Positions 23,700-32,374 of a stretch of DNA of 64,000 bases are shown here, piece by piece. This stretch comes from Verticiella alkaliphila (GTDB lineage Bacteria > Pseudomonadota > Gammaproteobacteria > Burkholderiales > Burkholderiaceae_B): the NCBI RefSeq assembly GCF_018904615.1, contig NZ_JADCNH010000005.1, positions 124,001 to 188,000 on the forward strand, in the 5' to 3' direction. A program made the translations under genes and the position numbers. The notes under the pieces are model-generated. The model was given only the letters and a program-made list of their open reading frames with translations. It was not told the DNA's origin and did no database searches. The stretch's first letter is position 1; each line of letters opens with the position of its first letter.

Positions 23700-25022
23700 A
23701 TGCTCTCTGCCATCGCGCGTCTCACGCTTCCCAATCTCGTGGCTTTCGCGGCCCTGCTGGTCATGTCGATGGTCGATGGCATCATCGCCGCGCGGCTGGG
23801 CGCCACCGCCCTGGCCGCCGTCGCGCTGGTGCTGCCCTTGCAGATGCTGCTGGGGCAGACGTCCAACGGCGCCTACGGCGCTGCGGTCGCCGGCATGATC
23901 GCCCGGGCCACTGGTGCGGCCGATCCCGTGCGCGCACGCAGCATCGCCTGGCACGCCTTCCTGACGGCCGTGGTCATCGGGCTGGTGTTCTGCGCGGCCG
24001 GGGTGGCTTTCGCACAGACGCTGCTCGCCGGGCTGGGTGGGCGCGAGGCCATCCTGGCCGAAGCCGTACGCTACGCGCTGCCCATCTTCGTCGGCTGCGT
24101 GGCGGTCTGGGTCAATGGCGCGCTCGGCGGCATCGCCCGCGGTCAGGGTCGCATGTGGCTGCCAGCCGTGTCGCTGGTGGCGGCCGCGGCCCTGCACGCG
24201 GTGCTCGCGCCCACGCTTGCCGCGCGCTGGGGCGTGGCCGGCATCGGCACGAGCTGGGTCGTGAGCTATGCGGCCAGCCTGGTGCCCCTGCTCATCGGCA
24301 TCCACCGCACGCGCGTGCTCACGGGGCTTGCCCAGTTCCGCTGGCAGACAGACGTCGCCGGAATGATCCTGCGCATCGGCGTGCCTTCCATCGTGTCCGT
24401 GCTGCTCAGCAATCTCTGCGTGGCGCTGTCGATCCGGTTTGCGGCCGGCTATGGCCCTGACGTCCTGATCGGCTTTGGCATCGGCGCGCGGCTCGAGTAT
24501 GTACTCGTGCCCGTCGCGTTCAGCATCGGCGTGTCGCTGGTGACGCTCGCCGGGCAAGCTCGCGGCGCTGGCGATCATGCCGGTGCTCGCCGCTTCGCAC
24601 TCGCGGGCGTCATCGCCTCCGGCCTGCTCCTGGGCATCCTGGGCAGTACCGCAGCCATTTTCCCCAGCCTCTGGGTGCGCTGGTTCGACGCCTCGCCCGC
24701 GGCCACCGAGGTTGCCGCCAGCTACCTGCGTCACGTCGGCCCGTTCTACCTCTTCTTTGGCTTCGGCCTGACGGCGTTCTTCGCGTCCCAAGCGTTCGGC
24801 CGCATCGTGCCCGCGATGATCGGTGCCCTCACCCGAGCCGTGCTCGTGCTCGCCGGCGGCACGATCGCGCTGCAGCTGTCACCCGACCCGGTCGCGTTCT
24901 TCTATGCCGTCGCGATTGCCTTCATGGGTTATGGCCTCGTGAACCTCTACGCGATTCACACCGTATCCAAGCCGGCCGCCCCCGCGCCTGGCGCCGGCGT
25001 TCCCGCGCCAGCCGCCCGCTGA
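23700..25022 (+). CDS. MATE-family multidrug efflux transporter
   Basis: A 440-residue inner-membrane antiporter with about 12 hydrophobic helices in two MatE halves (first: LTLPNLVAFAALLVMSMVDG; second begins near FRWQTDVAGMILRIGVPS). Exports cationic drugs or metabolites using Na+ or H+. Start ATG 23700 is the first after the palindrome. Its 3' end overlaps the convergent deoxyribosyltransferase gene by 67 bp, so the Pro/Ala-rich tail may be loosely constrained. Regulated by the divergent MarR gene. Confidence 0.92.
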   Translation: MLSAIARLTLPNLVAFAALLVMSMVDGIIAARLGATALAAVALVLPLQMLLGQTSNGAYGAAVAGMIARATGAADPVRARSIAWHAFLTAVVIGLVFCAAGVAFAQTLLAGLGGREAILAEAVRYALPIFVGCVAVWVNGALGGIARGQGRMWLPAVSLVAAAALHAVLAPTLAARWGVAGIGTSWVVSYAASLVPLLIGIHRTRVLTGLAQFRWQTDVAGMILRIGVPSIVSVLLSNLCVALSIRFAAGYGPDVLIGFGIGARLEYVLVPVAFSIGVSLVTLAGQARGAGDHAGARRFALAGVIASGLLLGILGSTAAIFPSLWVRWFDASPAATEVAASYLRHVGPFYLFFGFGLTAFFASQAFGRIVPAMIGALTRAVLVLAGGTIALQLSPDPVAFFYAVAIAFMGYGLVNLYAIHTVSKPAAPAPGAGVPAPAAR

Positions 25023-25513
25023 CGGCTGGCGGCGATGGCCGCGAGGCAGGCCTGCGCATCGCCCACCACCAGCCGGGCCGCGCAGGCCAGCATGAGATTG
25101 ACGGGAAGCCCGAAGTCCTCGACCAGATAGCCGTCGGTGTCGTGGACGGGCTGCCCCGGCGCGTCGGCGCCCTGCCCGAGTTGCGCCACGAGCGGACGGG
25201 CCTCGTCGGTGTAAGCCCATATCGGCTTGCCGAGCGCCGCGGCGTAACCGACCTCGAACGCCGTGCCGGAATCCGGCTCGTGCCCACGAAACGCATTCAG
25301 ATTGGCCATGACGGCATCGGACGCCCGAATGCGCGCCACATTGGCTTCGAAGATCCAGCGGGCAGCGGCCGGGCCCGACAACCCTGGCGGCACGTCGCCA
25401 TCGAGCGGATACCAGCCCGTGATGCCGTGCGCCGCGCACGCGGCCTTCAGGCGCTCGCCGTGCGCCTGCGCGTCGGTACGAAAGACGTCGAAACCGGCCA
25501 GGTAGAGGTTCAT
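24956..25513 (-). CDS. Nucleoside 2-deoxyribosyltransferase family protein
   Basis: A 185-residue Rossmann-like enzyme. MNLYLAGFDVF opens the fold; the central signature NLNAFRGHEPDSGTAFEVGYAAALGKPIWAYT holds the catalytic Glu (in DSGTAFE-VGYA) and the substrate loop. It moves deoxyribose between purine or pyrimidine bases in nucleotide salvage. The last ~22 residues overlap the end of the MATE gene on the other strand and are Gly/Ala-rich. Confidence 0.88.
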   Translation of the reverse strand: MNLYLAGFDVFRTDAQAHGERLKAACAAHGITGWYPLDGDVPPGLSGPAAARWIFEANVARIRASDAVMANLNAFRGHEPDSGTAFEVGYAAALGKPIWAYTDEARPLVAQLGQGADAPGQPVHDTDGYLVEDFGLPVNLMLACAARLVVGDAQACLAAIAASRQRAAGAGTPAPGAGAAGLDTV

Positions 25514-25546
25514 GGTAGGGCTCGCTGCCGTCAGTTCAGATGAAAA

Positions 25547-25575
25547 AAGGCCGCCCGCTCACGCGGCGCGGCCTT
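25547..25575 (-). terminator. Terminator after osmC
   Basis: Minus-strand stem AAGGCCGC / GCGGCCTT with a 13-base loop, followed by six Ts, 19 bp beyond the osmC stop. Confidence 0.8.
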
Positions 25576-25593
25576 CGGGCCAGGCTGGCAGGA

Positions 25594-26022
25594 TCAGGCA
25601 GTCTGCAGCTTGGCATCCATGGTGATCTCGGCGTTCAGCACGCGCGAGACCGGGCAGCCTTCCTTGGCCTTGCGCGCGATCGCGTCGAAATCCTGCTGGG
25701 TGGCCTTGGGGATCTTGGCCGTCACGTCCAGGTGCACCGCCGTAATCTCGAAACCCGCGCTCTTCTTGTCCAGCGTGACGGTGGCGCGCGTCTCGATGCG
25801 GTCCGCGGTGAAGCCCGCCTCGCCCAGCATCATTGACAAGGCCATCGAGAAGCAGCCGGCGTGAGCGGCACCGATGAGCTCTTCCGGATTGGTGCCGGCA
25901 CCTTCGGTGAAGCGGGCATTGAAGCCGTAGGGAGCAGCCGACAGCGCACCGCTCTCCGTGGACACCGTACCCTTGCCTTGCTTGAGATCGCCTTCCCAGA
26001 CGGCGGAGCCGAATTTCTTCAT
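25594..26022 (-). CDS. OsmC-family peroxiredoxin
   Basis: A 142-residue thiol peroxidase of the OsmC/Ohr fold. The two redox cysteines lie in AHAGCFSMAL and EGCPVSR, about 65-70 residues apart as in active members. Start ATG 26022 has GGGAGA upstream; the longer frame before it lacks homology. Reduces organic hydroperoxides in the cytoplasm. Monocistronic: a terminator follows and the mrp operon ends upstream. Confidence 0.92.
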   Translation of the reverse strand: MKKFGSAVWEGDLKQGKGTVSTESGALSAAPYGFNARFTEGAGTNPEELIGAAHAGCFSMALSMMLGEAGFTADRIETRATVTLDKKSAGFEITAVHLDVTAKIPKATQQDFDAIARKAKEGCPVSRVLNAEITMDAKLQTA

Positions 26023-26109
26023 GAGATTCTCCCGATGAGTTGCAGAACCTCCGGGCGCACTCGGCCCGGAAACCCTGCTCGGCTGCAAGCCGCGTGCCAG
26101 CGGCAGACC

Positions 26110-26532
26110 TCACGCACTCGGCCGCGGCCGGTCGTCAGGCTTGATGGAGGCACGGCCGTGATCCGGACCGGTGTCATCGACGTCGGTCATGCCTTCCGGC
26201 GAATCCTGCCATCCTGGCTGGGCCCGGCGATCCCGGCCAAGCGCCGCCCGTACCAGCAGGATGGAGGTCACAGGCGCGGTGAGAATGATGAAGCAGCTCA
26301 CCATCAGCTCGTGCAGCATCGAGCGCCCCCCCGCCATGGAGAAGAACACCATCGAACCGATGACGGTGCACCACGTGCCAAGCGTGTTGCCCAGCGCAGG
26401 CGCATGGATACGCTGGAAGAAGTTGGCCAGTCGCATGAGCCCGAAGGCACCCACCAGCGCCAGCAGCGACCCCGCTACCAGCAGCAGCGCCACCAGCCAT
26501 TGTGCCCAGACCGGGACCAGTTCGGGATTCAT
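26110..26532 (-). CDS. mrpG: Na+(K+)/H+ antiporter subunit G
   Basis: A 140-residue membrane protein with three hydrophobic helices (VALLLVAGSLLALVGAFGLMRL; MVSCFIILTAPVTSILLV) typical of MrpG/MnhG/PhaG, plus a hydrophilic tail of about 40 residues. Last gene of the operon mrpA/B-C-D-E-F-G. Its start overlaps the mrpF stop by 4 bp. The subunit is needed for assembly of the antiporter complex. Confidence 0.92.
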   Translation of the reverse strand: MNPELVPVWAQWLVALLLVAGSLLALVGAFGLMRLANFFQRIHAPALGNTLGTWCTVIGSMVFFSMAGGRSMLHELMVSCFIILTAPVTSILLVRAALGRDRRAQPGWQDSPEGMTDVDDTGPDHGRASIKPDDRPRPSA

Positions 26533-26807
26533 TCGATCACCTCCCCGCGCAGCAGGAACTTGGCCATGGCGACCGAGCCGGCCAGACCGAACAGTGCGAT
26601 CAGGAGCGCGACGTCGAAATACAGGTGATGGCCGAACCGGATGCCCAGCACCAGCAGCATGAGCATCCCGCTCACGTAAAACGAATCGAGGGCGACCACG
26701 CGATCCTGGGCCGTCGGGCCCTTGATGAGGCGCAGCGCGGCCAACGCGATAGCGACCGAGAGCAAGAGCAGGGAGAGCGCAATGGCAAAGCCGAGCACGG
26801 GTGTCAT
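26529..26807 (-). CDS. mrpF: Na+(K+)/H+ antiporter subunit F
   Basis: 92 residues with three membrane helices and the family signature KGPTAQDRVVALD in the first loop. ATG 26807 is used; the frame upstream is inside mrpE. It overlaps mrpE and mrpG by 4 bp each, so translation is coupled. Confidence 0.92.
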   Translation of the reverse strand: MTPVLGFAIALSLLLLSVAIALAALRLIKGPTAQDRVVALDSFYVSGMLMLLVLGIRFGHHLYFDVALLIALFGLAGSVAMAKFLLRGEVIE

Positions 26808-27295
26808 TCGAAGATCTCCATCAGGAGTTTCTCGTAGCGGTTCTTCACGATGTCGATCCACACACCTTCATCCTGCAGATCCAGAACGTGGATGGAAAGC
26901 ACGTGCGTTTCCTCGTTGATGCCCGCCCACACCGTGCCCGGACACGCGGTCAGGATGCACGCGAGCGCTGCAAGGCCGTGCGAATCGCGCATGTCCAGCG
27001 GAATCTTCATGAAGCCGGAGCGCTGCCGGTATTCGTGCCGTCCCAGAATGACCCGTGCAACCTGGAAATTCGACGTGACGATGTCCTTGGCGACGCGGCC
27101 CGCCAGTCGCAGGATGGCCAGCGGCGCGCGCACGCGCACCGGTGTGGGGCGCAGGGCGCGAGTGGTGAGGGGGCCGTAGAGGGCCAGCGCGCTCCCCAAC
27201 ATCAGGTGGCCGAGCGACAGCGACTCGTTCAGCAGCAGCCACAGCATCAGCAGAAAGAGCGAGAGCAGCGGCGAGGGCAGCCAGCGTTTGATCAT
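26804..27295 (-). CDS. mrpE: Na+(K+)/H+ antiporter subunit E
   Basis: 163 residues. N-terminal membrane pair (LLSLFLLMLWLLLNESLSLGHL), then a soluble domain with the MrpE pattern (DIVTSNFQVARVIL, ACILTACPGTVW, LSIHVLDL). ATG 27295 overlaps the mrpD stop by 4 bp. It stabilises the antiporter core. Confidence 0.92.
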   Translation of the reverse strand: MIKRWLPSPLLSLFLLMLWLLLNESLSLGHLMLGSALALYGPLTTRALRPTPVRVRAPLAILRLAGRVAKDIVTSNFQVARVILGRHEYRQRSGFMKIPLDMRDSHGLAALACILTACPGTVWAGINEETHVLSIHVLDLQDEGVWIDIVKNRYEKLLMEIFE

Positions 27296-28935
27296 GGTGC
27301 CTCCTGGGCCGTGGGCGACGGTACGCGCGGCGTGGACAGCACGCCGTCGCTGTAGGACGCAGGCGAGTGCAGTGCCTGGGCGGTGGCCTCCATGTAGCGC
27401 ATGGTTGGGCCCGCAGCGATGGTCATCGCCACGCACACCCCGAGCAGCAACGCGATCGGGCCCACCTCGATCAGGCGCAGGCGCGGCGACGTGCGGTCAG
27501 CGGGCGACCAGAAGACGCGCACGCCGGCACGCGACAGCGAGATGATGCCGGCCAGCCCCGAGAGGATGACGAGCGCCACGACCGCCCAGACCTGCCCGCC
27601 CGAGATCCAGGCAGCGGTTTGCTGCACGGGATCGAGCACGGCCGACAGCAAGGCAAACTTGGCGATGAAGCCCGACAGCGGGGGCAACCCTGCCATCAAG
27701 AGCGCGCAGGTGAAGAACGCGAGCCCCAGGAAGGCCATGGCCATCGGAATCGCCACGCCGACCTCGTCGACTTCGGCCGTCTCGATGGCGCCTTCGGCCT
27801 GGAAGACTTCCATGGTGAGCGCCAGCACGTTCGCGCCGAACACTCGCGTGCGCTCAATGAGCTCGACGAGCAGGAAGAAGGCCGCCACCGCGAAAGTGGA
27901 CACGACCATATAGAAGAGCGCACCGCTCGTCACGCTCGCATGGCCGAAGCCCACGGCCGAGAGCAGCGTGCCAGAGGACACGATCAGACTGAAACACGCA
28001 AGACGCGTCAGCTCCTGCGAGGCCAGCAGCCCCACCGTGCCGAAGGCGAGCGTGGCAAGACCGCCATACACCAGCCAGTCGCCGCCATAGCCTTCCGAGC
28101 CCTCGGTGCCGGGTGCGAACATCAGCAGCCACAGGCGCAGCACCGCATACACCCCTACCTTGCTCAACATCGCGAAGACCGCGGCTACCGGCGGGCTCGC
28201 GGCCGAATAGGCCGGCGGCAGCCAGAAGTTCAGCGGCCACATCGCACTCTTGGCGAGGAAGGCCACCGCCAGCACGCCCACGCCGGCCTGCAGCAGGGCA
28301 CGATCATCGCCAACGATGTCCGGCACCTTGGCCGCGAGATCCGCCATGTTGAGCGTGCCGGCCACGCCGTAGATCATCGCCACCCCGATCAGAAAGAGCG
28401 ACGAGGCGAGGAGATTGATGGCGATGTAGTGCAGCCCAGCCTTCACCCGGGTGCTGCCCGAGCCATGCAGCACCAGCCCATACGAGGCCGCGAGCATGAT
28501 CTCGAAGAACACGAAGAGGTTGAAGATGTCGCCCGTGAGAAAGGCGCCGTTCATCCCCATCAACAGGAACTGGAAGAGCGGATGAAAGTGCACGCCGGCG
28601 CGGTCCCAGCGCGCGACCGCATAGGTGAGCGCAGCCAGGCCGAGCACTGCCGTCATCGACAGCATGAGCGCGGTGAGACGATCGGCAGCCAGCGAGATGC
28701 CGAACGGGGCCGACCAGTTCGACACCAGGTACACAGCGAGCGAATCCGGCCATGCATCGGCGGCATGGAGTTGCCAGGCCAGCGTGAGCGCGATGCCCAA
28801 CTGGGCCATCACGCTCGCCAGGCCGATGCCCGCCTTGAGCGAGCGGCGTCGCTCGTTCAGCAACAGCATGGCCGCGCCCACCACCATGGGCAGCGCCACG
28901 GGAGCGACCAGCAGGTGGTCCATGGAACGCATCAT
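27292..28935 (-). CDS. mrpD: Na+(K+)/H+ antiporter subunit D
   Basis: 547 residues, about 14 membrane helices, related to complex I NuoM/NuoN. The discontinuous-helix regions around FFEIMLAASYGLVL, ASSLFLIG and LAKSAMWPLNFWLPPAYSAASPPV carry the key Lys/Glu and Pro of the proton path. The start at 28935 (MMRS) overlaps the mrpC stop by 4 bp; an internal Met at 28923 is possible. Confidence 0.94.
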   Translation of the reverse strand: MMRSMDHLLVAPVALPMVVGAAMLLLNERRRSLKAGIGLASVMAQLGIALTLAWQLHAADAWPDSLAVYLVSNWSAPFGISLAADRLTALMLSMTAVLGLAALTYAVARWDRAGVHFHPLFQFLLMGMNGAFLTGDIFNLFVFFEIMLAASYGLVLHGSGSTRVKAGLHYIAINLLASSLFLIGVAMIYGVAGTLNMADLAAKVPDIVGDDRALLQAGVGVLAVAFLAKSAMWPLNFWLPPAYSAASPPVAAVFAMLSKVGVYAVLRLWLLMFAPGTEGSEGYGGDWLVYGGLATLAFGTVGLLASQELTRLACFSLIVSSGTLLSAVGFGHASVTSGALFYMVVSTFAVAAFFLLVELIERTRVFGANVLALTMEVFQAEGAIETAEVDEVGVAIPMAMAFLGLAFFTCALLMAGLPPLSGFIAKFALLSAVLDPVQQTAAWISGGQVWAVVALVILSGLAGIISLSRAGVRVFWSPADRTSPRLRLIEVGPIALLLGVCVAMTIAAGPTMRYMEATAQALHSPASYSDGVLSTPRVPSPTAQEAP

Positions 28936-29276
28936 TCGTCAGGCTCCTTGCCGTCGACGTGATCAGTGCCGCTCAGACCGCGAGACGCGAGCAGGACGAC
29001 GAGAAAGAGAGCCGTCATGGCAAAACCGATGACGATGGCCGTGAGGACCAGGGCCTGCGGCAGCGGATCGTCATACTGCAACAGGCTGGCAAAACGCCCG
29101 GCCTCCTGGATGGGCGCCTGATCGATCGACAGACGGCCCATGCCGAAGATGAAGAGATTCACGGCATACGACAGGAACGACAGGCCGAGGATGACCTGGT
29201 AGGTACGCGGACGCAGCACCAGCCAGATCCCCGTACCGGTCAGAGCGCCAATGCCGAGGGCGAGGACGAGCTCCAT
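28932..29276 (-). CDS. mrpC: Na+(K+)/H+ antiporter subunit C
   Basis: 114 residues, three helices, NuoK-like (LALGIGALTGTGIWLVLRPRTYQVILGLSFLSYAVNLFIF). The start at 29276 overlaps the last base of mrpA. Normal length for the family. Confidence 0.93.
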   Translation of the reverse strand: MELVLALGIGALTGTGIWLVLRPRTYQVILGLSFLSYAVNLFIFGMGRLSIDQAPIQEAGRFASLLQYDDPLPQALVLTAIVIGFAMTALFLVVLLASRGLSGTDHVDGKEPDE

Positions 29277-32173
29277 TACTGACCTCCTTCGGCGACGGGT
29301 TTCTCCGCAGCCCGATGACTACGGACGGATTGGTGGGCGATCGCCGTGAGGATGAGCACGGTGGAGCCCACGACCAGCGCATAGACGCCCAGGTCGAAGA
29401 AGAGCGCGCTCGCCACATGCACCGAACCGATCAACGGCACGTCGACATACGGCGAATGCGACGTGAGGAAGGGGTAACCGAAGAGTAGCGAGCCCAGGCC
29501 CGTGCCCACGGCAAAAAGGAGCCCCCAGCCCATCCACTTCTGCGGCCGCATCTTCATGTGCTTCTCCACCCAGAGCGTGCCGCCCACGATGTATTGCAGG
29601 ATGATCGCGACGGCCGTCACCAGCCCGGCGACGAAGCCGCCGCCCGGCAGATTGTGGCCACGCAGCAGGAAGTAGATCCCAACCATGCCGAGGATGGGCA
29701 GCAGCAGGCGCATCAATACACCTGGCACGTGCATGTAGCCGCGGGCTGCCTGATCTTCCGCACCATGCGTAGGCGGCACATCGCTTGCGCGCGGGCCGCG
29801 CTGCTGGCGAGGCAGTTCCAGACTTTCCGGGGACGGACGGAAGCGACGCAACAAGGCGTACACAATGAGCGCCACGATGCCGACAACGGTGAGCTCGCCC
29901 ATGGTGTCGAACCCGCGGAAATCCACCAGGATCACGTTCACCACGTTGGTGCCGCCACCTTCCGGCGCAGCGCGATCCAGGAAGTACGGCGAGATGCTCT
30001 GCGGGAACGTACGCGTCAGGATGGCGAAGGCCGCGATCGCCATGGCGACACCACCCAGACTGGCAATGACGATGTCACGCACCCGCCGGCTGGCCCGCTT
30101 GGCCCCGGGCAAAGCGGCGTCCGCGCGAGGCAGGGCCGGCAGCCAGCGCAAGCCGAGCAGGATCAGGATCATGGTCACGACTTCCACCATGAGCTGTGTG
30201 AGTGCCAGATCCGGGGCCGAGAACCAGACGAAGGTAATGCAAGTGACGAGACCAGAGCCACCCATGAGCATCAGTGCCGCGAGACGGTGGTACTTTGCTT
30301 GCCAGGCAGCGGCAAATGCACATAGGATGCCCACGGCCCAAAGCAGCGCGAACGACGTGTCCACCGGCGTGAGCGCCTTGTCGCCCCAGGTCACGCCACT
30401 GGCGACGAGCGGTGCGGCCCCCGCCAGAAGCGCGAGCAGCAACATGATGAAGAGTTGAGGCTGCAGGCGTTGCGTGCCGAAGAAGCGCTCGGCACGGTCG
30501 GCGAGCGAGCCCACGAGATTGAGCGTGGCCTCGAAGGTGCTGCGCCCATCCAGGCCGGAAATGAGCGGGACGCGATCTAGCGTACCCATGCGCAGGAACC
30601 GATGCAGAAGGAAATACACCAGAACGCCGCCCACGAGAGCCACAATGCTCATCACGAGAGGCAGATTGAAACCATGCCACACCGCGAGCGTGTACTCAGG
30701 TGTCTGTGCACCCAGCACCGACTGGGCTGCGACGTGCAGGATGCCGCCCACGGTCAAGGCGGGAATGACGCCCACCACCAGGCAGGCAAGCACCAGCAGC
30801 TCGATCGGAAAGCGCATCCAGCGCGGTGGCTCATGCGGGGCCAGCGGGAGATCTGTGGCCACGGGGCCAAAGAAGACGTCCTTGATGAAGCGCAGTGAAT
30901 ACGCCACGCTGAACATCCCCGCCACCGTGGCTGCCAGGGGAAGGCCAACGCGCATGAAGGCATCGCCGCTGATCAGCACGGTCTCGGTGAAGAACATCTC
31001 CTTGGACAGAAACCCATTGAGCAGCGGCACGCCGGCCATCGAGGCACTGGCCACCATCGCCAGCGTCGCGGTGATGGGCATCGCCTTGTAGAGCCCGGAC
31101 AGCTTGCGGATGTCACGCGTGCCGGTCTCGTGATCGATGATGCCCGCCGCCATGAAGAGCGAGGCCTTGAAGGTGGCGTGATTGAGGATGTGAAAGATCG
31201 CTGCCACGGCCGCGAGCGGGCTGTTCAGGCCCAGCAGTAGCGTGATGAGGCCCAGATGGCTGATCGTCGAGTATGCGAGCAGGCCCTTCAGATCCTGCTG
31301 AAACATCGCGGCGTACGCGCCGAGCAGCAGCGTGACGAGGCCCGCCGTGCCGACGATCCAGAACCAGGTATCCGTGCCGGCCAGCACGGGCCAGAAACGC
31401 ACGAGCAGGAAAACCCCGGCCTTGACCATCGTGGCCGAGTGCAGATAGGCCGAGACCGGCGTAGGCGCCGCCATGGCTCGTGGCAGCCAGAAATGGAACG
31501 GGAACTGCGCGCTCTTGGTGAAGGCGCCCAGCAGGACCAAGATGAGAATGGCCGGATACCAGGCATGTGCCCGCACGATGTCGCCTGCGGCGAGCACCAC
31601 GTCCAGGTCGTAACTGCCTACCACCTGCCCCAGCAGCAGCACGCCCGCGAGCAGGGCTAGCCCGCCCGTGCCCGTCACGATCAAGGCCATCCGGGCGCCG
31701 CGCCGGGCTTCCGCGTTGTGATGCCAATAGCCGATCAGCATGAAGGAGACGAGACTCGTCATCTCCCAGAACAGCACCATCTGGATGAGATTGCCCGAGA
31801 GCACGAGGCCCAGCATGGCACCCATGAACGCGAGGAAGAAGCTGAAGAAGCGCGGCACCGGGTCTTCAGGCGACATGTAATAGCGCGCGTAGAAGATCAC
31901 CATCAGCCCGACCACGAGGATCAGCAGGGTGAAGAGCCACGCGAATCCATCCATGCGCAGGACAAAATCCAGGCCCAGCTGGGGAAGCCATGCGTATTCG
32001 AGGCGCAGCGGCTCCCCGGCCGCCACTTGCGGATACGCCATGACGGTGAGGACGAGGCCGACCACCGTGATCGCGCCCGCCAGCCACGCCTCCCGGTTAC
32101 GGGCGTTATGGGGGAGCAGTCCTGCAACGAGGCTGCCTAGCAGCGGGAGGAGTACGATGGGAAGTAACGACAT
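29276..32173 (-). CDS. mrpA: Na+(K+)/H+ antiporter, fused subunits A and B
   Basis: A 965-residue protein. Residues 1 to about 650 are MrpA (NuoL-like: MTSLVSFMLIGYWHH, SAQFPFHFWLPRAMAAPTPVSAYLHSATMVKAG, LHSATMVK-type Lys). A linker with extra helices follows. The last ~200 residues are the MrpB domain (LRGHNLPGGGFVAGL). The A+B fusion is usual for group 2 (pha-type) operons of proteobacteria. Start ATG 32173 replaces a longer frame. First gene of the six-gene operon; it exchanges Na+ or K+ for protons for pH and salt homeostasis. Confidence 0.94.
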   Translation of the reverse strand: MSLLPIVLLPLLGSLVAGLLPHNARNREAWLAGAITVVGLVLTVMAYPQVAAGEPLRLEYAWLPQLGLDFVLRMDGFAWLFTLLILVVGLMVIFYARYYMSPEDPVPRFFSFFLAFMGAMLGLVLSGNLIQMVLFWEMTSLVSFMLIGYWHHNAEARRGARMALIVTGTGGLALLAGVLLLGQVVGSYDLDVVLAAGDIVRAHAWYPAILILVLLGAFTKSAQFPFHFWLPRAMAAPTPVSAYLHSATMVKAGVFLLVRFWPVLAGTDTWFWIVGTAGLVTLLLGAYAAMFQQDLKGLLAYSTISHLGLITLLLGLNSPLAAVAAIFHILNHATFKASLFMAAGIIDHETGTRDIRKLSGLYKAMPITATLAMVASASMAGVPLLNGFLSKEMFFTETVLISGDAFMRVGLPLAATVAGMFSVAYSLRFIKDVFFGPVATDLPLAPHEPPRWMRFPIELLVLACLVVGVIPALTVGGILHVAAQSVLGAQTPEYTLAVWHGFNLPLVMSIVALVGGVLVYFLLHRFLRMGTLDRVPLISGLDGRSTFEATLNLVGSLADRAERFFGTQRLQPQLFIMLLLALLAGAAPLVASGVTWGDKALTPVDTSFALLWAVGILCAFAAAWQAKYHRLAALMLMGGSGLVTCITFVWFSAPDLALTQLMVEVVTMILILLGLRWLPALPRADAALPGAKRASRRVRDIVIASLGGVAMAIAAFAILTRTFPQSISPYFLDRAAPEGGGTNVVNVILVDFRGFDTMGELTVVGIVALIVYALLRRFRPSPESLELPRQQRGPRASDVPPTHGAEDQAARGYMHVPGVLMRLLLPILGMVGIYFLLRGHNLPGGGFVAGLVTAVAIILQYIVGGTLWVEKHMKMRPQKWMGWGLLFAVGTGLGSLLFGYPFLTSHSPYVDVPLIGSVHVASALFFDLGVYALVVGSTVLILTAIAHQSVRSHRAAEKPVAEGGQ

Positions 32174-32296
32174 GTAGCAGCCTGATGCGATCCAGTTCCC
32201 GACGCCATCGCCGCGACCTCGGAATTTTACCTGCAAGAATTGTAGTCTTCGACGATTATCTGCACCGAAGTTCACTCAACTTGCAAAAAACTTTCT

Positions 32297-32315
32297 TCGC
32301 ACCATTTTGGTGCGA
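32297..32315 (-). terminator. Hairpin, possible terminator of the GGDEF/EAL gene
   Basis: TCGCACC / GGTGCGA with a 5-base loop. On the minus strand it is followed after about 7 bases by TTTTTT. It lies 60 bp past the GGDEF/EAL stop and upstream of mrpA. Confidence 0.5.
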
Positions 32316-32374
32316 GATAACAACTGGGCACGCGTCCGCCTCCCTACAGGGTCGAGCGTCCTCAGGAAGAGCTG

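Noticed and set aside
23619-24791. Long N-terminal extension of the MarR gene
   Set aside because: It would run through the palindrome and antisense to the MATE gene. MarR homology starts at 23618.
27367-28962. Plus-strand 531-codon frame opposite mrpD
   Set aside because: Extremely His/Arg/Gln-rich product antisense to a clear membrane antiporter subunit.
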